Under the pieces are notes generated by a model. It did no database searches and was not told the DNA's origin. It saw only the letters and a list, made by a program, of their open reading frames with translations. From Macrostomum hystrix (taxonomy: Eukaryota; Platyhelminthes; Macrostomidae), in NCBI GenBank assembly GCA_950097015.1, contig CATNEN010000034.1, positions 1,130,501-1,194,500 on the forward strand: a DNA stretch of 64,000 nucleotides, given 5' to 3'. The position numbers and the translations under genes were made by a program. Positions 10,840-20,155 of the stretch are shown here, piece by piece; position 1 is the stretch's first letter, and each line of letters opens with the position of its first letter.

Positions 10840-12585
10840 ATGAATCCCAACCCGGCTAAGCGGGTCAAGCCGGCCGTTTCGGTGGCTAAACGACTGCGTC
10901 AGGCCGCAACTGCGGCGTCATCCGTTGCTAATACTAACGGGGCCGCGGTGCCCAGGGGCAAGAAAAGGCCAATGCCAGCGCAGCAGCAACAGATCCACAA
11001 AAAAAAATTCACTGCCAAAAAAGCAGAAAAGTCCAAAGCAGCAGAAGAGGAAATCACCAGCGAGTCGGAGGTCGACGAAGATACCACCGCCGTCCCATCG
11101 GAAGGCGTAGCTGACCTAGACGATGACAGCCTGGAAACACCGCAGGAGGCTCGGGTTCGCCTGGCCCAGCGCCTCATCGACGAATTGAAAGCTCGCGAAG
11201 CTGAACGACTGGGTGGCTACGGGGAAGACGACGATGAAGAGGAAGAAGAAGACGACGAAGCATCTGCCGCCATCACCGGCGCGGTCAGCGCCCGACTGCA
11301 GGCGGCAAATCTACGCCGACTCGGTCGCCTACGGACCAGCCTGGCTGAAACTGTTGCACTCGGCCGTTCCGCCGGCGAAAGCGCCGACGTCGGCGTAGAA
11401 CCCGTCGCCGCGGCGAAGAACTGGCACCGGCTGACGGTGACCTGCGCTCAGCTCGGCCAGGACTCGCTGTTCACCGCTGGCAAAGATGGTTCCTTGGCTC
11501 GCTGGTCGCTGGTCGCGTCAGTCGACGGTAACGGCGATAGCGGCCAGCGTCATCTTCGCCGAGTAGCCCATGTGCCCGGCGGCATTCGTCAGCGTCGGCG
11601 TCACGCGTCCAAGTCGAAGCAGCCGCCGCCATCGGCTGGCGACGCCGGCGTCACTCTTCACCGAGCCCATGTGCTGTGCATGGCTCTCAGCGCCGACCAG
11701 ACCCGCCTGGCCACTGGCGACGCCGATGGCCTGATCCTGGTGTGGGAGGCGGCCAGTCTTCGGCTGCTGCACGAATTCCGCGGCCACCGGGCCACTGTAA
11801 CCGCGTTGGCATTTCGACGTCAGGCTTCGACGGGTGCCAAAGTCGGTGGCGGGTTGCATCTGTTCAGTGGGTCGCATGACAAAACAGTGCGTCACTGGGG
11901 CCTGGGCGGCGCACCCGACTGCGGACTGGGCTTCATAGAGGCTCTGTTTGGGCACAGCGCCCCGGTGCTCGGCCTGGACTCGATGCGGCTGGACCGATGC
12001 ATCAGCTGCGGCGGATCAGACAAGTCGCTGCGGCTTTGGAAACTGGCCGAAGAGTCGCAGCTTGTGTTTGAATTGCCGCCTGGCGGTGGGCCGAACAGCT
12101 GCGAATGCGTTGCCATGGTTACGGAGCAACTGTTTGCCAGTGGTCAAGGTGACGGCAGCTTGTGTTTGTGGTCGCTGCAAAAGAAGCGCCCAGTAGCCAA
12201 AGTGACCGAGGCGCACGGCAAGGACCGGTGGGTGACGGCCCTGGCCGCCGTCAAGAACTCCGACCTGCTGGCCAGCGGATCCTGGGACGGCTGGGTTCGG
12301 CTTTGGCGCTTGAAAGGTGGCGCCGATGCGTCCGGACCTCCAGTTGGTATGTCGCTGGCTCCCCTATTCCAGCTGGCCGCGCCGGGTTTTGTCAACCAGC
12401 TGGCCTTCTCGCCGGCGTCAGCCGACGATATGAATGACAACGGCGAGGGCGAGGGCGAAGATGATCTTCGGCTGGCCGCTGCGCTTGGCCAGGAGCACAA
12501 GTGGGGTCGCTGGCTGGTGGACAAGGCGGCCAAGAATTTAGCCCTGGTGTGGTGCCTGTCCCGGCCTGCTGCTGATTCGGTCTGA
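10840..12585 (+). CDS. RRP9: U3 snoRNP-associated WD40 protein RRP9 (U3-55K), intronless
   Basis: 581 residues, one exon. RRP9 binds the box B/C motif of U3 snoRNA in the nucleolus and takes part in early 18S pre-rRNA processing. Residues 1-75 are basic with likely nuclear and nucleolar signals (KRVKP, HKKKFTAKKAEK). An acidic tract follows (~120-140, DDDEEEEEDDE), preceded by a family-conserved helix (ETPQEARVRLAQRLIDELK). From ~195 on there is a WD40 propeller with repeat ends such as GSLARWSL, DGLILVWEA, DKTVRHWG, DKSLRLWKL, DGSLCLWSL and DGWVRLWRL. The block QKKRPVAKVTEAHG followed by WVTALAAV is particularly RRP9-like. It is longer than the human protein (~475), mainly from the N-terminal tail and an insert at ~245-265. 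The start is the first ATG of the frame. Confidence 0.93.
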   Translation: MNPNPAKRVKPAVSVAKRLRQAATAASSVANTNGAAVPRGKKRPMPAQQQQIHKKKFTAKKAEKSKAAEEEITSESEVDEDTTAVPSEGVADLDDDSLETPQEARVRLAQRLIDELKAREAERLGGYGEDDDEEEEEDDEASAAITGAVSARLQAANLRRLGRLRTSLAETVALGRSAGESADVGVEPVAAAKNWHRLTVTCAQLGQDSLFTAGKDGSLARWSLVASVDGNGDSGQRHLRRVAHVPGGIRQRRRHASKSKQPPPSAGDAGVTLHRAHVLCMALSADQTRLATGDADGLILVWEAASLRLLHEFRGHRATVTALAFRRQASTGAKVGGGLHLFSGSHDKTVRHWGLGGAPDCGLGFIEALFGHSAPVLGLDSMRLDRCISCGGSDKSLRLWKLAEESQLVFELPPGGGPNSCECVAMVTEQLFASGQGDGSLCLWSLQKKRPVAKVTEAHGKDRWVTALAAVKNSDLLASGSWDGWVRLWRLKGGADASGPPVGMSLAPLFQLAAPGFVNQLAFSPASADDMNDNGEGEGEDDLRLAAALGQEHKWGRWLVDKAAKNLALVWCLSRPAADSV

Positions 12586-12766
12586 CACACTTTCTCTTCA
12601 ACAAGTTGCTCGTCATTTGCCGTCTGCTTGTGTTCATTTGTTTCCGGGCATTTTAATTTTTTTTCGACACTAATCCGCGCAGATTGACCAGCTAATACAT
12701 TCATCATGCTGCTTTGTCCTCCCGGCATTTCTCTATTGTTAGTTTAGTCCAATTATAAAGACTGAA

Positions 12767-12772
12767 AATAAA
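12767..12772 (+). promoter_or_regulatory. RRP9 polyadenylation signal
   Basis: AATAAA about 180 bp after the RRP9 stop codon, followed within 25 bases by a GT-rich stretch (GTGATGTTGTGG), the usual arrangement of a cleavage site. Confidence 0.65.
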
Positions 12773-12785
12773 GAATGTGATGTTG

Positions 12786-13512
12786 TGGCCAGGCCTTCTC
12801 GATTCAATGCCTTCTTTGTTAAGAAACGAATAATCAACGAAGTTGCCTTGCCTTCCAACTTTTTATTTCCTGACTCACAGAAGAGCATTAAAAGCATCAC
12901 ACACTTATAGGCCATATATTCCACCTCTAAATATTGCCCCTATAAGATATTTTTTCTCTTGCTCAACGTCAATGGCTTCAGCGTTCTAATATATTACCTT
13001 CCTAACCATTTTTCTTTTCGCTTCCATAGTATAGTACCTGTAGTATAGGTTCCTCATCATTTCGCTCTGTGTGTCAGTTCGCCCAACTTAGCCAATTAAT
13101 TGGTTAACTGTCCGATATAACTGGCCTGGTGTTGTATGTGCTTGATCAATGCTGGCCATCGTTGTTACAACTTTTCCTATTCCCCTAGCAACCCAGTTAA
13201 CTTAAAAAGTACCTCGTACGTGAAAAATCTTGCTACTTACTCACTCACAATTTGGTTAGTAGTCGATCAAGTATTTTAAGTGCATCAAATGAGATATATT
13301 GAAAAAATCTCTTATACGCAATGGGGAATGGTTTGCGGGCCTATCGAATTGGGAATTGGCTTGAAGCTCTTCTCGGTGCCTCTTGGTATTGGTCGAAACC
13401 TTTTTACATGCTTGATTCTTGAAGGTTCTTAGAGGAGCCCCAGATGTGTTCGTCGCGCAGCTAGCCCTTCTCGACTTTGTATTTTCTCATTCACGAAGCG
13501 AGCACATCAGTC
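12786..13512. other. Intergenic stretch between RRP9 and the F-box gene
   Basis: AT-rich with no recognisable gene or repeat; the F-box gene promoter should lie here if its first exon is at 13513. Confidence 0.3.
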
Positions 13513-13593
13513 ATGGACGCTCGACGGATGACCGTTTTCGATATCACTCGCGGCATGGACGAATTCAAGCAGGCCTTTGAGGACAGATACGCG
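13513..13593 (+). CDS. Candidate first coding exon of the F-box/LRR gene
   Basis: ATG followed by 27 codons (MDARRMTVFDITRGMDEFKQ, then AFEDRYA) and a plausible donor, GCG followed by GTAGGC, at phase 0. The F-box exon downstream can start in phase 0 at 14872 after a CGCGCAG acceptor, so the two join in frame directly upstream of the F-box. The intron (13594-14871) holds a SINE fragment and an unassigned GC-rich segment with open frames but no domain. Splice-phase agreement is the only support. Confidence 0.4.
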
Positions 13594-14676
13594 GTAGGCC
13601 AGTGGTACACTACACGTATCTTTACTTATCATGAGCAGCGGAAGTTGATGCGCCTGTAAACACACCTGGAATTGGTGTCCGGCTCCGCATCTTAATTTAA
13701 GTGGCAGTTTCAAATAGAATCCTGCCCCTTAAAGATGCGTCACAGCGGCATTCAAGAACCTCTGGCGAGAATGCATTTGTCTTTAGTCAAGCCAGTTGCT
13801 GCCTGAAAGGAAAAACTGCTTTTTGTTTAAGCTGCCAGGGCCATTCTTCAGGACATGATACGAGCTTGACAGCTGATGAAGAATTGTCTAATCTAGTTAG
13901 TTGGTCAGCTAGGCGAAGGATTGCGACGTCTGTTGCTGACACGGTACTTGCGCCTGCAGCATCTTCAGTTGCAATTTCTTGGCGCTGTTACTCGCAATCT
14001 CGCCGCACAGAGATGCGTACAATGTGTTAGCCAATATGGCACGGAATGCAAGCGGGGAGGATGGCCTGCCCATTGTGGCGTTCCATCATGCCGGTCACAG
14101 AGCTTTTGCTATACAACAAGCTGACTAACGCCTGTCTGTCTGCACCCTTAAACTGTTAGTGCATCCCAAGGAATAATAGACTCCGGGATGGGGCTATCAT
14201 GCGTATCCCTGTGTACGTGTTGTCTGCTACAAGATTGCTTATCGAGTGTGCCACGGTACATTGTGTCTTATTATACTCTATATGTGTTATTGGATTCTAC
14301 GTTCGAACGAATTCATTTATCTAATTGTCCTCAGAGTCCCAGCGCCACACCAAGCAGTGAACTCGATTTATCGACCCTCTCAGGCTGCTGACGGCACTCG
14401 CACCATAGGAAAACTTATCAAATCAATCAATCTGCAACCCGTGCATTATTGAACAGCATGAATTTGTCACTCTATTCAACTTAATACTAGTACAAAACCT
14501 TGAGTTGTGAGTCGTCTGTGTCGTCTCGTCGGAGTGACTCTAGTTCTTAGATAGCAAAACAGACTGTCGTTAAAAATGAACTAAAAATGTGCATCCCTAG
14601 GCTTTAAACAACTACAATAATAAAAAGCCATCATCATCATCGTTGACAGGCAATGACGCGTTGCGTTGGCACGGGG

Positions 14677-14745
14677 TGTACATCTGTACTGACCTCATCG
14701 CCAGTTTACATTCTCACTGTGCCTTGGGGATCGGCTCTTATAGAA
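14677..14745 (-). mobile_element. Fragment of the tRNA-derived SINE family
   Basis: The stretch with GGTGTACATCTG and CTCACTGTGCCTTGG matches the middle of the SINE at 16640-16968, in the same orientation, with several substitutions. It is truncated at both ends. Confidence 0.6.
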
Positions 14746-14871
14746 GTAAATTTATGTGAGTCCCACAAATTGGTCTACAAGCTCCCCTTGTCCCTAACGG
14801 CAAGTATAAACTCGATAAACTTGTTAAGAAGCGTGTCATGCATTCTGTATCTGGCCCAACTCAACGCGCAG

Positions 14872-17800
14872 AGCAACTACAGTTTCAACGATCTGCCAAG
14901 CAAGCTGGCGCTGCGCGTGTTCAGCTACTTGACCCACCCGGAGCTGTGCCGGGTCTGCCAGGTGTGCAGCCAGGTGGCGCGAGCTGGCCTACACGAATTC
15001 CCTGTGGAAGAATGTTCGCCTGAGGCCAGAGTACGGAGGCCTGGCTGTGTGCAATGTCAGCCAGTTCACTGAGCTGATCGGGTCTCGGTTCTCAGGCGGA
15101 ATGCGCAGCATCGAGCTGCCCTGCGAGCTCATCATTGTGCCAGTGCTGGAGGAGCTGGCCCGCCAGTGCGTCAACCTGCGCTGCATGACCCTGGACTTCA
15201 GCAAGGCCATGCAGCTGCACGACTACACTGACCTGGTGGACTTCCCGGCCAATCTTGAGAACCTCTGCGTTTGCCTGAGCGATGTCATCTTCATGGAGGG
15301 CCTGATGCGCAAGATTTATCACTGCCTGTCCAGCATCCAGGTGCTGCATCTCATCGGTCAGTCCGTCACCTCACTGTCAGTCTGCAATCTCACTGTCAGT
15401 CTGCAATCTCACTGTCAGTCTGCAATCTCACTGTCAGTCTGCAATCTCACTGTCAGTCTGCAATCTCACTGTCAGTCTGCAATCTCACTGTCAGTCTGCA
15501 ATCTCACTGTCAGTCTGTAATCTCACTGTCAGTCTGCAATCTCACTGTCAGTCTGTAATCTCACTGTCAGTCTGCAATCTCACTGTCAGACTGTAATCTT
15601 ACTGTCAGTCTGTCATCTTGATGTATCAGCCTGTCACGTCACTGTATCAGCCTGTCACCTCACTGTCTGCCTGTCACCTCACTGTATCAGTCTGTCACCT
15701 CACTGTATCAGCCTGTCACCTCACTGTATCAGCCTGTCACCTCACTGTATCAGCCTGTCACCTCACTGTCTGCCTGTCACCTCACTGTATCAGTCTGTCA
15801 CCTCACTGTATCAGTCTGTCACCTCACTGTATCAGTCTGGCACCTCACTGTCTGCCTGTCACCTCACTGTATCAGCCTGTCACCTCACTGTACCAGCCTG
15901 TCACCTCACTGTATCAGTCTGTCACCTCACTGTATCAGCCTGTCACCTCTGCACATCTCGGTCAACCTCACCTTCAACGTCTGTAAGTCTGACACCCAAA
16001 GCCAACAGAATTCCTCAATGAGACCCTGAGCATCGTCTCAAATACCGACAGGCACATTTGAGCAGAGCACCGAGGAGGAGGAAGAAATCTACGAGGTGAT
16101 CAACATCAGCAAGATCAAGGCGCACACGCCCAACCTCCGAGTTGTGAACCTGTACGGGGTGATGTTCGTGGACGACACCCACGTGGAGCTGCTGTCCTAC
16201 AATTGCGTTCATCTGGAGTGCGTGGCGCTCAACTTCTGCATCAAAGTCACGGGATCCTCGCTGAAGGTGCTGCTGGAGAAGTGCAGGAAGATCAAGACTC
16301 TGCTGCTGCACCACTGTGGTAAGCGTTGCCGAAATAACTATGCTCAGGAGTTCCTCGTCATCTAATTAGTGAATTTGCTGCAATGGCAATCTCATTCTCA
16401 TTCGACCCCCCACCGGCCAGACCTGAGAGATGAGCACATGATGGCCGTCGACTGGGCCGCCACCCACGTCAGCGAGCTGGACATCACCTCAACAGAGCTG
16501 TCCTCCGCCTGTCTGGACAATGTCCTTGGCCGCATCGCCGGATTTCAATACCTGGCGGTCGGCTATTGCGACTTCTTCACGGACTCGGTGCGTATGCAGC
16601 CTCCCACAATGACCCACTCAGCTCTGATCCCATAATAAGAAGAATAAGGCACATTATTTGGTGGCACTAGACCCGCAGCCAGCGAGGAGGCAATTCTGCC
16701 CATTTCGTTGACTCCTGAGTACACACGCACACAGATACTGTACGCAGGCACACGCTCACACAGGTGTGTACATCTGCCCTGACTTTCGCAGTGTACACTG
16801 TCACTGTGCCTTGGAGGTTGGCCCTCAATGGCGTAAATGGCATGACAAGCCCCGAAGACTTTTCTTCCCGGCTGCGCCCCAAATAAATGTGGCCTCGCCG
16901 CAGAATCGAGCTCAGGGACCTTGGTGCGAGAGGCAAACGCTCAAAGGGATCAGAGCCAACCACCCCCGCTCCGATCCCATACAATTCCTGACCCACTCTG
17001 CTCTGCTGTGATCCCATATCACCTGTCCTGACCCACTCTGCTCTGCTGTGATCCCATATCACCTGTCCTGACCCACTCTGCTCTGCTGTGATCCCATATG
17101 ACCTGTCCTGATCCACTCTGCTCTGCTGTGATCCCATATCACCTGTCCTGACCCACTCTGCTCTGCTGTGATCCCATATGACCTGTCCTGACCCACTCTG
17201 CTCTGCTGTGATCCCATATCACCTGTCCTGACCCACTCTGACCTACTATGACCTGCTGTCCTGGCCCAATTCTCGCGCCACCAGATACTTGACCGGCTAA
17301 TGCAGAAGGGCAGCTTCCGAGAGCTGCGGGCCATAGACATCAGCTACACGGCCAGTCTGAGCGAGGCCGCCATTGGTCGCTTCCTCCGACGCTGCGGGCC
17401 CCAGCTGTGCGGCCTCATGCTGCACGGCAAGCCTCTGCTAAACGAGTTCTTCTGGACTGCCAACATCCCACTGCTCAAGAACCTGCGGTAAGGCCGGCTG
17501 ACCTGCATGCCGATGGGGAAAAGAGTGGGTGAGGCTGCAGATGGGGAAGAGATTGGGTGAGGCTGCAGATGGAGAAGAGAGTGGGTGAGGCTGCAGATGG
17601 GGAAGAGGCTGAGGGTGAGGCTGCAGATGGGGAAGAGAGTGGGTGATCTGCAGATGGGGAAGAGAGTGGGTGAGGCTGCAGATGGGGAAGAGAGTGGGTG
17701 AGGCTGCAGATAGGGAAGAGAGTGTGTGAGGCTGCAGATGGGGAAGAGAGTGGGTGATCTGCAGATGGGGAAGAGAGTGGGTGAGGCTGCAGATGGGGAA

Positions 17801-19214
17801 GAGAGTGGGTGATCTGCAGATGGGGAAGAGAGTGGGTGATCTGCAGATGGGGAAGAGAGTGGGTGATCTGCAGATGGGGAAGAGAGTGGGTGATCTGCAG
17901 ATGGGGAAGAGAGTGGGTGATCTGCAGATGGGGAAGAGAGTGGGTGATCTGCAGATGGGGAAGAGAGTGTGTGAGGCTGTAGATAGCTGTAGACCAGTAG
18001 GAATATCGGAAAACTTCTATGATGTCAATTTTTTCAAAATCTAAATCGATTTTTCAGAATTTGCACTCTCGGCCAGCGAGACGGCTGGTACTTTGAGCTG
18101 AACACAAAAGTTCACATCGACCAGGTGATCAACGCGTTCGCTTGCAATTGTCAAAGATTGGAGCGACTGGAGATCCAGTGGGATGTCACGACAATTCGAT
18201 TCAGCCATAAGAGCGGAAAATTTATCGACGATATTCGGTGAGTCTTTAATAGAAATTCTTAGGATTCCTATAGTCTTATAATTTTCCTGCGTTCGAAGGT
18301 CACTGTTTCGGGTTTCTGATTTCCCAAGGTCGTTGGCTCAGATTTTTAATTCCTCAAGTTCGGTGTGTCGGGTTCCCGATCCCCTAAGGTCACTGGGTCG
18401 GGTTTCCCATTCCCCAAGGTCAGAGGGTCGTGTTTCCGATCCCTCAAGGTCAAAGGGTCGTGTTTCCGATTCCCCAAGGTCACAGGTCGGATTTCCGATT
18501 CTCCAAGGTCACTGGGTCGTGTTTCCGATTCCTCAAGGTCACAGGGTCGAGTTTCCGATTCCCTAAGGTCACAGGGTCGTGTTTCCGATTCCATAAGGTC
18601 ACTGGGTCGTGTTTCCGATTCCTCAAGGTCACAGGGTCGAGTTTCCGATTCCCCAAGGTCACAGGTCGGATTTCCGATTCTCCAAGGTCACTGGGTCGTG
18701 TTTCCGATTCCTCAAGGTCACAGGGTCGAGTTTCCGATTCCCTAAGGTCACAGGGTCGAGTTTCCGATTCCCTAAGGTCACATGGTCGGGTTTCCTATCC
18801 CCCAAGGTCACTGGGTCGTGCTTCCGATTCCTCAAGGTCACAGGGTCGGGTTTCCTATCCCCCAAGGTCACTGGGTCGTGTTTCCGATTCCCCAAGGTCA
18901 CAGAGTCGGGTTTTCGACTGTCAATTTTTCCAGGCCACTGAGGTAAGCGTGGGACTCCAGAACATCAGTATAGAAAATTTTTTGTTTTGCGAATTCCTTC
19001 CCAAAGAAAAAGCATGGAAAATTCCGATTTCACTGCGGTCAGGAGCAAGTGTCCGATGCTGAAATCCCTAACCCTGGCCGACTGCGAGTACTACGAGATG
19101 GCCAACTCGAACTTCGAGCGGGCCCACCGCAACAGGGTCGTGCGGACTTTCAGCCGCTACGCTACCAGCATCACAGAGCTGCTGAGCTGCTATCGCGACC
19201 TGCTGTTCAACTGA
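14872..19214 (+). CDS. F-box and leucine-rich-repeat protein (probable SCF substrate receptor)
   Basis: Exons: 14872-15356, 16052-16318, 16421-16587, 17285-17487, 18058-18237 and 19043-19214; all splice phases agree. With the candidate exon at 13513 the protein would be about 517 residues. The F-box opens the first exon (FNDLPSKLALRVFSYLTHPE) and should bind Skp1 of an SCF ubiquitin ligase; the rest is a run of irregular leucine-rich repeats (CHLECVALNFC-type units) that would bind the substrate. The protein ends SCYRDLLFN. Inside the F-box the frame breaks: up to VCQVCS one frame is used, and from RWRELAYTNSLWKNV the next. One extra C at about 14970 explains this, and removing it also makes the exon length fit the next splice phase. 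This may be an assembly error or a real lesion. The exact orthologue was not assigned. Confidence 0.82.
15357..15609 (+). repeat. 19-bp minisatellite, F-box gene intron 1, starting at the donor
   Basis: About 13 copies of CTCACTGTCAGTCTGCAAT. The first GTCAGT is the intron's own 5' splice site, so the array begins at the exon edge. It runs straight into a second array of different unit length. Confidence 0.9.
15612..15955 (+). repeat. 21-bp minisatellite, F-box gene intron 1
   Basis: About 16 copies of a 21-base unit (CAGCCTGTCACCTCACTGTA plus T), some copies shortened to about 18. It shares the CACTGT word with the preceding 19-bp array, suggesting one grew from the other. Confidence 0.9.
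16640..16968 (-). mobile_element. tRNA-derived SINE in F-box gene intron 3
   Basis: On the minus strand the element starts with a tRNA-like head, with a B box within GAGCTCGATTCTGCGG next to CTCGCACCAAGGTCCCTGAG. A tRNA-unrelated body follows (GGCTGCGCC region, GTACACTG, GTACACACCTG, TACAGTATCTGTGTG) and ends near GCTGCGGGTCTAGTG. It matches the copy at 45874-46180 along its length. It splits the neighbouring 40-bp array: one unit-like piece lies upstream at 16610-16634 and the rest downstream. Confidence 0.75.
16970..17245 (+). repeat. 40-bp minisatellite, F-box gene intron 3
   Basis: About 6-7 copies of a 40-base unit that starts GATCCCATATCACCTGTCCT and ends CTGCTCTGCTGT. The array ends about 40 bases before the acceptor of exon 17285-17487. 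Confidence 0.9.
17506..17976 (+). repeat. 27/28-bp minisatellite, F-box gene intron 4
   Basis: About 17 copies of a unit with core GATGGGGAAGAGAGTGGGTG followed by ATCTGCA or AGGCTGCA. On the coding strand each unit offers a donor-like GGGTGAG or GGGTGAT and an acceptor-like CTGCAG. The array starts 18 bases after the real donor. Confidence 0.9.
18296..18915 (+). repeat. 30-bp minisatellite, F-box gene intron 5
   Basis: About 20 copies of AAGGTCACAGGGTCGTGTTT plus CCGATTCCCC, with variants. The 10-residue periodic frames across it on both strands are artefacts. Confidence 0.9.
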
Positions 19215-19702
19215 GCCCACAGCTCGGCAGCTAGCATTGCTTCGGAGTTTTTATAACTATCTTTTTAACATAGAGATAAGCAATTCTTGCTAGAAAATAA
19301 CTACCTTGAGGACTTAAAAAGCTAGATTTTCTTCGGAATGAAATTGTCGCATGTTATGCTTTTCCAAGAAAATTGTAACCTTGAAACTTTGACATAAAAG
19401 TTCGCCTTGCTCGGGTCATAACTCACTTAATGATATAATTGACTCTTACACTTAATAATTATCATAGTCAAAATCTCACTCCTCAGTTCATTATTCTCGT
19501 CACAGTCTCACTCCTCAGTCGAAGCTCATTTCTACTCGATGCCTACTTAAAGTAGCTATAGTTGTTTTTTAACTAAAAAATCATATTTTAGTGCCACTTC
19601 ACCTTTTAAGATAGTGAAATATTTAGGAATTTTGCTTGATTTGCTCTACGGTTTTACAAAATACTATTAGTATTTTTTCACTTTAAGGTGTGTCTTTTAA
19701 AA

Positions 19703-19726
19703 AATAAACTATGAATTCAAAATAAA
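19703..19726 (+). promoter_or_regulatory. Polyadenylation signals of the F-box gene
   Basis: AATAAA at 19703-19708 and again at 19721-19726, about 490 bp after the stop codon. They face the minus-strand signals of the neighbouring TIA-like gene at 19800-19811. Confidence 0.5.
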
Positions 19727-19799
19727 ATACTGGTATACAATGTAGTTCTAATGGCCCTTTGACACAAGGGTCGAACCGAACAATGCCTGGCTGGGTACT

Positions 19800-19811
19800 T
19801 TTATTTTTATT
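19800..19811 (-). promoter_or_regulatory. Polyadenylation signals of the TIA-like gene
   Basis: Two adjoining AATAAA words on the minus strand (19806-19811 and 19800-19805), about 345 bp past the stop codon at 20156. Confidence 0.5.
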
Positions 19812-20155
19812 TGTTCGCAACTCGAGGCGTCCCCCGTGAGAGAACAATAGGAATTAGCCAGAAAATCACGGACCACAAATCAGTTCTGAGTAAGGGAACA
19901 ACATTAAATAACAGCAGAAGCAGATCACATGACTAGAGGGCGGCAGTTTAACGGGTGGAACCAATGCAACGGAATCGACAGCCTAACAAAATGTTCATAC
20001 ACTAATTCAATAGTAATTTACAACTAAATTGGCTGTCATTTGATTTGATTCGCTAGGCCACAGGTGAGACGCACACGCGCGCACAATGAGAGCAACAGGT
20101 GAGTGAATTGCGCGTACATGAAGATTAGCCGAGTCTGTCACCGTAGGCAGGCGGG

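Noticed and set aside
13701-14124. Additional exon in the F-box gene 5' intron
   Set aside because: Two overlapping frames with exon-like composition, but no domain, no consistent splice pair, and a direct phase-0 join between 13593 and 14872 works without it.
15357-15955. Possible CRISPR-like repeat arrays
   Set aside because: The units are contiguous, with no unique spacers between them, and the DNA is eukaryotic; these are minisatellites.
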